58,441 bases of DNA from an uncultured bacterium (GCA_949283655.1 CASDTH010000018.1:1-58441), one strand, 5' to 3'; shown: positions 1 through 7,885, counted from the stretch's first letter. A program made the numbers and translations. The notes: generated from the sequence alone by a model not told the origin.

Positions 1-660
1 CGTTCGGCGAACGCTTCCCGAACTCAGCCGCTCACGCGGCTTCAAACAGGCGGGAAGGTTCGCTTTTTGCCCTTCGGGCCAAAAAGTGCCCTCACGTGCA
101 CGCATTGAGTGACAGCAGTTGCCGCCTGGGCCTATCGTTACGTTTGAGACCCTGAACGACTTGCGGGCTCCGGGAGAAACCTGACGGGGCCTTCAGTCTT
201 GCTCTGAGGAACTCTCTACCAGTAGGACAGCGGCGGCAGGCTCCACAAACTTTCGGCGGGCCCGTGAGGGGACTTGCCTGCTTGCAGGCAAGCGAGTGCA
301 CAAACTGTTTGAGACCGCGTGAGCGGTCGAGTTTTTGTGCGCCTCGCCGAACACATCAAAGGGATTCAAAAGCATACCAGTGCCGCCGCTGGCCGTGCGC
401 GGGGTCGAGGGGCGAAGCACCCGGCTGCTTCTCTTGGTTCGTTCTCTTGCAGAAGCAAGAGAATGAACGCGTGTACAACGCAACCGGGCACTTATTAAAA
501 GTTAGCAGAAAATCTCATGGCCGCGCCACAAACAACATGATTTATTTTCCCGCTCGGGCCCCGCGGCCTGAGCGGAAGATGATATTGTTTTCATTTCTGG
601 CTGCGGCGCAAACGAAAATGACGAAATTTTACGCTTGGGTCAAGACCCAACCCTACCAAA
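1..660 (+). repeat. Intergenic modular hairpin repeat, copy R1 (direct orientation)
   Basis: This is a non-coding repeat of about 650 bp with homologous copies at 7168-7881, 7886-8160 and, inverted, 57903-58441. The left arm (1-105) has an outer stem 14-20/51-57 around an inner stem 26-31/36-41 (AGCCGC/GCGGCT, loop TCAC), then a hairpin at 63-86. The right arm (235-355) is a diverged inverted version: hairpin 275-290 (TGCCTGC-TT-GCAGGCA), outer stem 298-304/334-340, inner stem 313-318/323-328 (GACCGC-GTGA-GCGGTC). The tail holds a 14-bp stem 437-450/455-468 with loop AGAA and a small stem 469-472/478-481 around GTACA. Short ORFs cross it in several frames but run through the palindromes and are not credible. 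The left end may continue outside the window. Confidence 0.85.
635..650. repeat. Perfect 16-bp palindrome with GGTCAAGACC-type core
   Basis: TTGGGTCAAGACCCAA is perfectly self-complementary and is followed by CCCTACC. The same GGTCAAGACC core occurs in the longer palindromes at 7418-7473 and 57907-57964, so this looks like a one-palindrome remnant of that submodule at the end of repeat R1. Confidence 0.7.
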
Positions 661-702
661 CTGGACTGTAGCCATTAGAAATTAGAAATTGGATGTAAAG
701 GC

Positions 703-732
703 CAGGCCCCAGGAGATTTTCCCCGGGGCCTG
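703..732 (-). terminator. Possible terminator of the lipase gene
   Basis: The 8-bp inverted repeat CAGGCCCC/GGGGCCTG spans 703-732, about 60 bp beyond the lipase stop codon. Read on the minus strand it is followed by only a short T stretch (GCCTTTAC), so it would be a weak intrinsic terminator. Confidence 0.4.
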
Positions 733-793
733 TAAGCTGTTCAGAGGCGGGGAGCTTTTTGGCTTCCACCTCTAATATTCCAATATCCAAAAT

Positions 794-2077
794 TTAACTT
801 GGTAGCGATTCAATCATCTGCATCATGTCGAGGTAAAATTGCAGCGTCTGTTCCCGATCTGCGTTCAGGCCGATCACTGTGCCGTGGTCTCCGGGCAGCG
901 TAGGCATCACATTCCAGCGGCCCCTCACGATATGCTTCGCATCAAAATCCACGCCCGGATCATCGGAGGGCTTTTGCGCAGAAACAACACTCACCAGCCC
1001 ATCGTTTGGCAGCCAGCTTTCATCAATTGGATAGTCCGTAACCGTGTTGGCGGAATATCGCCCGATCAAATTGGCAAATGGGATGAGCACCAGCAGGGTG
1101 CCGGCATTTGCCACCTGATGCTCGCTTAACATAGATTGATGAGTGGTCAGGTAAGAATAGGAGAAATAATAGATGTTGCTCTCCAGCCCAATACGATCGT
1201 TAAGAGCGGCAGCGCCATCCGGGGAGAGATCGGTTACAATGCTATCGTCCGTCTCCTCTACGATGAGCCTGAGCGCACGGGTGAGAAAGTCCTCTGCCGT
1301 TTCGCCCGGGATTGCCGTCAGCCCAAATTGCTCTAGGTGAAAATCTACAAACCCGTTCAGTGGGGAACGACCCATCACGCCTGCATACAGATAGCAGAAG
1401 GTTTTGACCAGATCGGTCAGCTTCATTTCATCGGCGATATAGCGCAGCGTGGAGCCGTTGTGCGGTGTGCACAGGGTAACAACTGCGTGCACCCAATTTT
1501 CCTTTCCCCCGGCAAACAGAGGGGAAAGCTCCTGCTCAGGCGTAGCTGCGCGCTCTGCCGCATCCCCGTTGGCGAGCAACTCTGTAAAAAGGCGGATTGT
1601 GTTGCCCCCGAAGCTGTGGCCGACGAGATTCACTTTTTGTAATATGCCGTCTTCCTCCGTGCCCCAGCCCTCAAACAGCGGCTCGTCATAGGTGCGGCCA
1701 TAGCGGGCGTGGTGATGCGCTTTGGAATGAGCCTCGCCGTAATCCACCGTTGTGCCCGTCATCTGTGCATAGAGCTCGCATGCGCGATCCCAGCAGCTTG
1801 AAATGGGGCCGACTGAGGCGTCATAGCATGCATAGCCCTGCTCACGCAGGCGAGGCATCAACGCTCCTGTGGTTGCGCCCCAATAGGGGATGATATCGTT
1901 GATCCCCTCATCGTATCCCCAGCCACCCATTCCGTGGACGAACACATAGGGATAGCGGACATCTTCCGTCTTGTCGACTGCCGCGCTGGAGGCGGGCAGT
2001 GCAGCCAGCAATGCCATCACAACGGCCAGCGTGATACAGGCGGCGCGTTTCATCCGGATAGACCCTCTACGTTTCAT
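794..2077 (-). CDS. Secreted lipase, family I.5-like (triacylglycerol lipase)
   Basis: This is a 427-residue alpha/beta hydrolase predicted to hydrolyse ester lipids outside the cell. A signal peptide is visible (basic start, hydrophobic residues about 12-30, AxA-like end); Met9 is an alternative start. The oxyanion region is FVHGMGGWG near 46. The nucleophile elbow GHSFGG puts Ser at 155, Asp359 lies in NDG, and His398 in GDHG. Residues resembling the zinc site of Geobacillus L1-type lipases are present: Asp112 in VDYG, the His cluster 121-123 before ARYGRTY, and a later Asp in TDLSPDG. The match to family I.5 extends over the whole length, including the WDRACELYAQ stretch. The gene is monocistronic and points toward repeat R1. 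Substrate is inferred. Confidence 0.85.
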   Translation of the reverse strand: MKRRGSIRMKRAACITLAVVMALLAALPASSAAVDKTEDVRYPYVFVHGMGGWGYDEGINDIIPYWGATTGALMPRLREQGYACYDASVGPISSCWDRACELYAQMTGTTVDYGEAHSKAHHHARYGRTYDEPLFEGWGTEEDGILQKVNLVGHSFGGNTIRLFTELLANGDAAERAATPEQELSPLFAGGKENWVHAVVTLCTPHNGSTLRYIADEMKLTDLVKTFCYLYAGVMGRSPLNGFVDFHLEQFGLTAIPGETAEDFLTRALRLIVEETDDSIVTDLSPDGAAALNDRIGLESNIYYFSYSYLTTHQSMLSEHQVANAGTLLVLIPFANLIGRYSANTVTDYPIDESWLPNDGLVSVVSAQKPSDDPGVDFDAKHIVRGRWNVMPTLPGDHGTVIGLNADREQTLQFYLDMMQMIESLPS

Positions 2078-2186
2078 TCCATTGACACCTCCATGAAAGC
2101 CGTCAAAGCAGCGGGATACAACACTCTGATCGAAATATGAAAACCATGCGGCACGGCGGCAAACCGTGCGGATGACTTTTGATAAA

Positions 2187-2238
2187 ATTGTAACAAAAAG
2201 GGGAAGGGATTACAACAACACAAGATAATATTTCTCAA
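2187..2238 (-). promoter_or_regulatory. Candidate promoter(s) for the lipase gene
   Basis: Two sigma-A-like pairs overlap on the minus strand. One is TTGAGA (2238-2233), 17 nt, TTGTAA (2215-2210). The other uses that TTGTAA as -35, then 17 nt, then TACAAT (2192-2187). The second is closer to the gene and has the better -10. Neither has been tested. Confidence 0.4.
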
Positions 2239-2311
2239 GAAAACACTGCATCCTACACAGTGTGTAGGTAGACCTTCGCCAAACACAAATCGAAAGGGGG
2301 TGAAGCCGGAT

Positions 2312-2640
2312 ATGGAACACAAACAAAAAGAAAGTGCAGAAAAAACAGCAGGGAACAATCAATGGGCTCGACCCACAGAAGGGACGCCCAGATGAGCGCC
2401 TGCGCCGCGATGGGCCGGGCGAGGAAGCGGAGCGGGTAGAGGAAGGACGGTGGCGCTGCCTGCTCAAGCTGCTCGGAGCGAAGCGATCTTCACCGGTTCC
2501 GGCAATTCGATCTGCCGCAGCGGATGGCTGCTGGTGCGAAATACAAGCAGCATCCGCTGGCAGACCGGGTTGAATGGCTGCGCAATTATATCATCAATGG
2601 AGGCGGCGCCCGTGCAAATGACGAAATAAGTGGTTTACAG
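2312..2640 (+). pseudogene. Possible decayed small coding region
   Basis: An SD-like AAGGGGG precedes an ATG at 2312 that opens only 27 codons, ending with TGA at 2393. Protein-like composition then continues in a second frame (charged residues with DERLRRDG and LLKLLGAKR, about 2390-2475) and a third (PLADRVEWLRNYIINGGG, ending with a stop near 2640). This could be a gene broken by two frameshifts, or just GC-rich intergenic sequence. I do not recognise the product. Apart from this and the two promoters, the 700-bp gap 2078-2787 shows nothing. Confidence 0.2.
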
Positions 2641-2731
2641 TAGGAAGGGAATATAAAATTACACTATTTTACATATTATAAAATAAAATGCCTTCAAAAA
2701 GGCTCCGATTCGGCTGAAAACGGCCCAAACC

Positions 2732-2759
2732 TTGACAAAACGGCCCCAATTGATATAAT
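2732..2759 (+). promoter_or_regulatory. Strong sigma-A promoter for the CBM9-kinase-GDPD operon
   Basis: TTGACA (2732-2737), a 16-nt spacer and TATAAT (2754-2759) match both consensus hexamers exactly. It sits 28 bp before the first start codon and probably drives the five genes up to the terminator at 7074. Confidence 0.8.
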
Positions 2760-2787
2760 AACGTAGTTACCATGAGGAGGCATGTAT

Positions 2788-3420
2788 ATGGCGCGGGCGT
2801 ATACTGGCCCAGTTTTTGATGGGCAGCCGGATTGGGGGCGTGTCCCATCCGTCCGGTTAGACAGCTTTCATTGGGAGCAGAAGGAGCCTTACCGCCCGGC
2901 GGCGTTTGCGCAGCTGTGTGCAGTGCGCGGGCAGGGTGTGTTTGTGCGGATGTGGTCGTTTGAGGGGCCTGTTCGTGCGGTTGCCAGCCAGCGGGATGAT
3001 CCGGTTTATGAGGATAGTTGCCTGGAGTGCTTTTTGAACCCGTTTCCAGAGCAGGAGAATTATCTGAATTTTGAAATGAACCCCAAGGGGGTTTTCCTGG
3101 CAGGCTTTGGCCCGGGCCGTGAGGGCCGCGCCCGTTTGGCGGAGCTTACGCCGCTACCGCCGGAGGTTTCGCCTTTTTTGCTTGCTACGCCGCAAGGGGA
3201 TGCCTGGGGCGTGCTTTTGACCATTCCCTGCGGGCTGCTGGAGGAGGTTTACCGCCAGCCCTTTTTGGCTGGGCCTTGCAAAATGCGGGGCAACTTTTAT
3301 AAATGCGGGGATAAAACGGAACACCCGCATTTTGGCGCCTATTTTCCGGTGGATAGCGAGGCACTCGGCTTTCATAATCCGCAGCGGTTTGGCACAATTG
3401 TTCTGGCGAATATCACTTGA
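2788..3420 (+). CDS. Carbohydrate-binding family 9-like protein
   Basis: This 210-residue protein has no signal peptide. It resembles the CBM9-like domain proteins of Clostridia and Bacteroidetes: an N-terminal strand region with a DW pair, a central DDPVYEDSCLECFLNP segment, NFEMNPKG, and the typical C-terminal GNFYKCGD..EHPHFGAY...FHNPQRFG. Such domains bind sugar or glycan ligands; no catalytic site is evident. The ATG at 2788 is preferred over that at 2782, because the GAGGAGG ribosome site ends one base before the latter. It is the first gene of an operon with a NahK-like sugar kinase, which suggests a role in carbohydrate handling (inference). Confidence 0.7.
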   Translation: MARAYTGPVFDGQPDWGRVPSVRLDSFHWEQKEPYRPAAFAQLCAVRGQGVFVRMWSFEGPVRAVASQRDDPVYEDSCLECFLNPFPEQENYLNFEMNPKGVFLAGFGPGREGRARLAELTPLPPEVSPFLLATPQGDAWGVLLTIPCGLLEEVYRQPFLAGPCKMRGNFYKCGDKTEHPHFGAYFPVDSEALGFHNPQRFGTIVLANIT

Positions 3421-3496
3421 ATTGTACTCCGTATTGTCTTGATGGCTTGCGGTAAAATATGGGAAAAATGAATCGTAGAGAAAGGCTGTGTGACAT

Positions 3497-4600
3497 ATGA
3501 ACGAGCTTCCCTTTCAGGTTGAGGAGATTACGCATCAGTTCGGGCTCGGCGGCAATTATACTGGCTATAGCCGGATTGACAACGGGCATATCAACAACAC
3601 CTATGTGCTGCATTTTGAGGAGGATGGGGTTTGTAAGGAGTATCTGCTGCAGCAGATTAATACGAATGTCTTCCGCAATCCGGATGAGCTGATGGAAAAT
3701 ATCATCGGCGTGACTTCTTATCTGCGTGAGCAGATTGCACAGGCCGGTGGAGATACACAGCGGGAAACGCTTACCGTTTACCGCACGGTGGAGGGTAAGC
3801 CTTATCACCGGGATGCGGAAAATCGCTGCTGGCGGATTTATAACTTTATTTCTAACGCTTACACCTGCCAGAGCATCACCGATCCGGTTGTGTTTTACAA
3901 TGCGGCCAAGGCGTTTGGTAATTTTCAACGCAGGCTTGCGGATTACCCGAGCGCTAGCCTGCATGAGACGATCCCCAATTTCCACAACACAGTCTCCCGG
4001 TTTCAGGATCTGCTCGCGGCCATTGAGGCAGATGCGAAGGGCCGTGCCGCCCTCGTTCAGGAAGAAATTGCATTCGCCAAGGCGCGCGAAGCGGATTGCC
4101 ATGTGCTGCTTGACCTTGTGGAAAAGGGCGAGCTGCCCCTGCGGGTGACGCATAATGATACAAAGCTGAATAACGTGATGTTTGATAACGATACCAAGCA
4201 GGGCATCTGCGTGATCGATCTGGACACGGTGATGCCTGGCCTGTCGCTCTACGACTTTGGCGACAGCATCCGTTTTGGTGCCAATACGGCGGCGGAGGAT
4301 GAGAAGGATCTCTCCCTCGTCTCGCTTGATCTGAACTTGTTCGAACAGTATGTGAAGGGATATCTCTCTGCGGCGGGCGAAAGTCTGACAAAGGCGGAGA
4401 TCGATCATCTCGCTTTTTCCGCCAAGCTGATGACGTTTGAGTGCGGCATCCGCTTCCTGACGGATTATTTGAACGGCGACACCTACTTTAAGATTGCTTA
4501 TCCGGAGCACAATCTGGATCGCTGCCACACCCAGTTTGCGCTGGTGGCCGATATTGAGCGCAAGCTTGACCAGATGCAGGAGATTGTCGCCCGGGCGTAA
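3497..4600 (+). CDS. Aminoglycoside-phosphotransferase-fold kinase, N-acetylhexosamine 1-kinase (NahK)-like
   Basis: This is a 367-residue soluble kinase of the APH/choline-kinase fold. The catalytic loop is THNDTKLNNVMFD (about 218-230) with the proposed catalytic Asp in HND, and the metal-binding motif is VIDLDTVMPGLSLYDFGDSIRFG about 15 residues later. Length and the VTHNDTKLNNV / DLDTVMPG signature match bifidobacterial NahK and clostridial homologues often called mucin-desulfatase-like phosphotransferases. NahK phosphorylates GlcNAc/GalNAc at C1 in host-glycan salvage. No other lacto-N-biose pathway gene is nearby, so the substrate is inferred from family resemblance. It lies 76 bp after the CBM9-like gene and is probably co-transcribed. 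Confidence 0.75.
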   Translation: MNELPFQVEEITHQFGLGGNYTGYSRIDNGHINNTYVLHFEEDGVCKEYLLQQINTNVFRNPDELMENIIGVTSYLREQIAQAGGDTQRETLTVYRTVEGKPYHRDAENRCWRIYNFISNAYTCQSITDPVVFYNAAKAFGNFQRRLADYPSASLHETIPNFHNTVSRFQDLLAAIEADAKGRAALVQEEIAFAKAREADCHVLLDLVEKGELPLRVTHNDTKLNNVMFDNDTKQGICVIDLDTVMPGLSLYDFGDSIRFGANTAAEDEKDLSLVSLDLNLFEQYVKGYLSAAGESLTKAEIDHLAFSAKLMTFECGIRFLTDYLNGDTYFKIAYPEHNLDRCHTQFALVADIERKLDQMQEIVARA

Positions 4601-4651
4601 AGCTTCGTCCAGCAGGGAAGGCTGCATGCTTCCGAAAGGGATGATGTTGTC

Positions 4652-5440
4652 ATGACGAAAAAACAGAAACGGATCACGGCGGCTGCGATTTTGCTCGCGG
4701 CCGCCGTTTGCGCGGGCGTGCTTACCCCGGCGCTGTATAGCCGCTCGCAGCTTGCAAAGCTACAGGAGCAGCCGCTCTCGTTGCCAGAAGGGTTTCGCAT
4801 TACCGCTCACACCGGCTGCTTGGGCACAAAGCAGAATACGCTGGAATCCCTGCAAACGGCGTTGGACAGCGGTGCAGGCACGGTGGAGTTCGATATCCGA
4901 TTTCGTGCGGATGGCACGCCAGTTCTTTCGCACGACGCTTTGACGGGCGATAGTCAGAGCCCGCTGCTGGCGGATGCATTTGCTTTGATTGCGCAAACAG
5001 AGAATATTACGGTGAATTTAGACCTCAAGCAGACAGATCATTTGACGGAAATTGCGCGTCTTGGCAAGGACGCTGGCATTTTAGACCGACTTTTTTTCAC
5101 GGGCGTTGCGCTCGCGGATACAGAAAAGGTGGCGCGGGAATGCCCGGAGATTCCTTATTATTTGAATGTATCGCCGGATTTGAAGCAAAAGGATAACGAC
5201 GCCTACTGGCGGCAGGTGGCGGATCAGATCAAGCTGTGCGGCGCTATTGGCATCAATTGTGAGTATAAGGCTGCCAGCGAGCCGCTGGTGCGCGTCATGC
5301 ATGAGCAGGGATTGCTCGTATCGTTTTGGACGGTGGATCGCCGTTTGGCTATGGCGCGTGTTGCGCTGCTGGGGCCTGATAATATCACAACCAGAGAGCC
5401 GGTCGTTCTGCAGGAGCTCCTGGCAGAGTGGACGGTATAG
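4652..5440 (+). CDS. Membrane-anchored glycerophosphodiester phosphodiesterase family protein
   Basis: This 262-residue protein has one N-terminal membrane segment or uncleaved signal (about 10-28). The GDPD TIM-barrel core follows: AHTGCLGTKQNTLESLQTALDSGAGTV, then EFDIRFRADGTPVLSHD, NLDLK, and a final VSFWTVDR...NITTREP. The family normally reads HRG...PENT; here Arg is replaced by Thr and the Glu before NT by Gln, while both catalytic His (AH, SHD) and the acidic EFD pair remain. I recall HTG variants in other Clostridia, so this is probably a genuine subfamily rather than a dead enzyme. The presumed substrates are glycerophosphodiesters or lipid-linked phosphodiesters at the outer membrane face. 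Confidence 0.7.
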   Translation: MTKKQKRITAAAILLAAAVCAGVLTPALYSRSQLAKLQEQPLSLPEGFRITAHTGCLGTKQNTLESLQTALDSGAGTVEFDIRFRADGTPVLSHDALTGDSQSPLLADAFALIAQTENITVNLDLKQTDHLTEIARLGKDAGILDRLFFTGVALADTEKVARECPEIPYYLNVSPDLKQKDNDAYWRQVADQIKLCGAIGINCEYKAASEPLVRVMHEQGLLVSFWTVDRRLAMARVALLGPDNITTREPVVLQELLAEWTV

Positions 5441-5538
5441 GCCTGGCATAGCCGCACCAAGCTTACAGAATGGGCATACAGGCTTGCGCCAAATGTTTTT
5501 TCTATAACTGCCTGCCAACGACGAAGGAGAGGGAAACA

Positions 5539-6114
5539 ATGTTGATGGAGCTTTTGCAAAAGAACCGCAGCTACCGCAGCTATGATGAGGCTTGCCGTGT
5601 CAGCCGCGCACAGCTGGAATCGCTGATTGATTGCACGCGTTATGTGGCGTCCAGCGTGAATATCCAGCCGCTGAAATATTTTGCCGCCAACGAGCCGGAG
5701 ATGGTTTCGCAGATTCAGCCGCTCACGCATTGGGCGGGGAAGCTCAGCCAACTGCATTTGCCGCGGGAGGGGCATCGACCTACGGCATTTATTGTGATTT
5801 GCCAGGATTTCTCCATTCATAGCTCGCCAACCATGTTTCAGCGTGATGTCGGTATCGCTGCGCAGACGATTTTGCTTGCCGCAGTGGAGCAGGGGCTGGG
5901 CGGATGTATGATCGGCAGTTTTGAAAAAGAACCGCTCCGGCAAGTATTGGGCCTACCGGAGCGGATGGAGCCGATGCTGGTGCTGGCCATTGGCCGGCCG
6001 GACGAAACGGTGGTGCTCACCCAGGTCGGCGAGGATGGCTCCACCGATTATTACCGGGATGAGAAGGATACGCATGTTGTGCCGAAGCGCGCGCTGAAAG
6101 ATATTCTGTTGTGA
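5539..6114 (+). CDS. Nitroreductase family protein
   Basis: This 191-residue FMN-dependent reductase is of the small nitroreductase type. The N-terminal NRSYRSYDE is the usual FMN-phosphate contact, RYVASSVNIQPLKYF matches the S-x-x-N-x-Q/P segment, and GLGGCMIGSF plus VLGLPERMEPMLVLAIGRPDE is the classic C-terminal half. The ATG at 5539 is chosen because AAGGAGAGGG lies 7 nt upstream; the reading frame extends a further 69 bases upstream without a plausible ribosome site. The substrate is unknown. The gene sits between the GDPD and the patatin; its stop codon overlaps the ribosome site of the latter. Confidence 0.85.
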   Translation: MLMELLQKNRSYRSYDEACRVSRAQLESLIDCTRYVASSVNIQPLKYFAANEPEMVSQIQPLTHWAGKLSQLHLPREGHRPTAFIVICQDFSIHSSPTMFQRDVGIAAQTILLAAVEQGLGGCMIGSFEKEPLRQVLGLPERMEPMLVLAIGRPDETVVLTQVGEDGSTDYYRDEKDTHVVPKRALKDILL

Positions 6115-6126
6115 GGGTTGGGACGC

Positions 6127-6969
6127 ATGAAAACAGGTTTGGTGCTGGAGGGTGGCGGCCTGCGTGGAATATACACGGTGGGCGTGCTGGATGTACTCAT
6201 GGAGCAGGGGCTTTTTCCAGATTATGCGATAGGGGTCTCTGCGGGAGCGGCGAACGCCGTCTCCTATCTTTCCGGGCAGAAGGGGCGTGGCTATCGCGTC
6301 AATACGGCGTATTTGAGCGATAAGCGATATATGAGTCTGTCCAACCTCTTTCATAAGCATTCCCTTTTTGGGATGGATTTGATTTTTGACGAGATCCCCA
6401 ATGCGCTGGATCTTTTGGATTACGATGCAATTCAGCGTTCTCCGGTGGAATTTTATACCGGCGTTACCTCCTGTGAGGATGGCGCCGCGCTCTACTTCGG
6501 CAAGGAGTATCTTGCGCACGATTGCAAGTTGCTCTGTGCATCGGCCTCGATCCCTATTATTTCACAGCCGGTTGAGATTGATGGGATCCCCTGTGTGGAT
6601 GGGGGCGTAGCGGATCCGATTCCCGTTCAAAAAGCGATGGATGACGGCTGCGAGCGGATTGTTGCCATCCTTACACAGCCGCGCGGATACCGGCAGCGCC
6701 CCATGCGGCTGCGCCCGGCGTACCACCGGATGCTCCGGCGGTATCCTAGGCTGGTGGAAACGCTGGATCGCCGTCATACTGTTTACAACGCGTGCCTGGC
6801 CCAGCTGGAGCAGCTGGAGCGCTGCCTGCGGGCTTTTGTCATCGCACCGAGCCGCCCGCTGCCTGCGGGTTGGATGAGCAAAGAGCCACGGCGCTTACAG
6901 GAGAGCTATGAAATTGGCCGGGCAGACGCTGTAAAGGCGCTGGAGAATGGACTAAAGGCTTTATTTTAA
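6127..6969 (+). CDS. Patatin-like phospholipase
   Basis: This is a 280-residue patatin-family acyl hydrolase. It shows the oxyanion motif GGGLRG (about 8-13), the nucleophile elbow GVSAG with catalytic Ser near 37, and the second dyad residue in VDGGVADPIP near 160. It resembles the YjjU/RssA-type bacterial patatins acting on phospholipids or lysophospholipids, and has no signal peptide. The ATG at 6127 is preferred over the TTG at 6118, since GAGGG at 6113-6117 gives correct spacing only to the ATG. It is the last gene of the operon, followed by a strong terminator at 7074. Confidence 0.85.
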   Translation: MKTGLVLEGGGLRGIYTVGVLDVLMEQGLFPDYAIGVSAGAANAVSYLSGQKGRGYRVNTAYLSDKRYMSLSNLFHKHSLFGMDLIFDEIPNALDLLDYDAIQRSPVEFYTGVTSCEDGAALYFGKEYLAHDCKLLCASASIPIISQPVEIDGIPCVDGGVADPIPVQKAMDDGCERIVAILTQPRGYRQRPMRLRPAYHRMLRRYPRLVETLDRRHTVYNACLAQLEQLERCLRAFVIAPSRPLPAGWMSKEPRRLQESYEIGRADAVKALENGLKALF

Positions 6970-7073
6970 TATTAGATTTTAGAAATTGGAGTCAGACGCC
7001 AGATTCCAGACATGAGATATCAGACGTGGGAGCCAAAAAGTTTCAACCACAAAAAGCAGATCCAGAAAGCAGC

Positions 7074-7104
7074 GGCCCCGGGAGCAACCTCCCGGGGCCT
7101 TTAG
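7074..7104 (+). terminator. Intrinsic terminator after the patatin operon
   Basis: A perfect 10-bp stem GGCCCCGGGA/TCCCGGGGCC with loop GCAACC is followed by TTTAGTTTT. It lies about 105 bp after the patatin stop codon. Confidence 0.75.
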
Positions 7105-7167
7105 TTTTACGCGGTGCCTGAAACTTTTGGATAGAAAGTAATATTTTTACTCTTTTTCTATATAAAC

Positions 7168-7881
7168 GGAAAAGGATGCAAAAGGACGTGGAGAAACGGC
7201 ACTGCGGCGGTAGTATTTAAATTTGCCACACCACAGTACGTTCGGCGAACGCTTCCCGAACTCAGCCGCTCACGCGGCTTCAAACAGGCGGGAAGGTTCG
7301 CTTTTTGCCCTTCGGGCCAAAAAGTGCCCTCACGTGCACGCAGGTAGTGACAGCAGCTGCCGCCTGGGCCTATCGTTCCGTTTGAGGCCCTGAACGGCTT
7401 ACAGGCTTCGTCAGCTCGGAACGGTCAAGACCGTTCCCTACGGAAGATTGTAGGGTCGGGTCTTGACCCGACCGCACCCAATGGGGCCTTCAGCCTGGCG
7501 TAGGGGCAGGGCCTTTCAATAGGCCAACGGCGGCAGGCTCCACAAACTTCCGGCGGGCCCGTGAGGGGACTTTTTCGCGAAGCGAAAAAGCAAACGCCCA
7601 AAATGTTTGAGCTGCCATGAGGCAGCGAGTTTTTTGGGTGGCTTGCCGAACACATAAAAGAGGTATATTGACATACCAGTGCCGCCGCTGGCCGTGTGCG
7701 GGGTCGAGGGGCGAAGCTCCCGGCTGTTTCTCTTGCCTCATTCTCTTGCAGAAGCAAGAGAATGAGGTCGCGTACAGCGAAACCAGGCAGTCACTAAAAA
7801 TCAAAGAACACCTACTGGCCGCCACTCACCATAAAATCGACGATATTTCCCGCTCGGGCCGCGGGGGCCCATCCTTTTCCC
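7168..7881 (+). repeat. Intergenic modular hairpin repeat, copy R2 (direct, most complete)
   Basis: A 71-bp leader (7168-7238) precedes the left arm at 7239, whose inner stem AGCCGC/GCGGCT at 7264-7279 is nearly identical to R1. The core (about 7345-7520) carries an extra palindrome pair at 7418-7473. The right arm has hairpin 7570-7578/7582-7590 (CTTTTTCGC-GAA-GCGAAAAAG), outer stem 7597-7603/7632-7638 and inner stem 7611-7616/7621-7626 (GCTGCC/GGCAGC). The tail has a perfect 14-bp stem 7736-7749/7754-7767 (loop AGAA) and a TCGC/GCGA stem 7768-7780 around GTACA. Stems differ from R1 with pairing preserved. Small ORFs here are by-products of the repeat. Confidence 0.85.
7418..7473. repeat. 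Pair of perfect 20-bp palindromes inserted in R2
   Basis: GGAACGGTCAAGACCGTTCC (7418-7437) and GGTCGGGTCTTGACCCGACC (7454-7473) are each fully self-complementary and share the GGTCAAGACC core. Between them lie CTAC and GTAGG, which can also pair. R1 lacks this block at the equivalent place (near 160), so it looks like an insertion. An inverted copy of the pair is at 57907-57964. Confidence 0.8.
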
Positions 7882-7885
7882 CGTC

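Noticed and set aside
92..671. Small ORFs (for example on the minus strand 92-301 and 193-483, plus 264-671) sharing a PLTGPP..VCGACRR peptide with ORFs at 7425-7757 and 58219-58413
   Set aside because: They are translations of the hairpin repeat, cross palindromes in several frames, and lack ribosome sites; similarity follows from the DNA repeat. They are likely to be mis-annotated as conserved hypothetical proteins elsewhere.
3413..4627. 404-codon open frame on the minus strand
   Set aside because: It is exactly antisense to the NahK-like kinase, which has clear motifs; biased codon use of the real gene keeps the opposite frame open.
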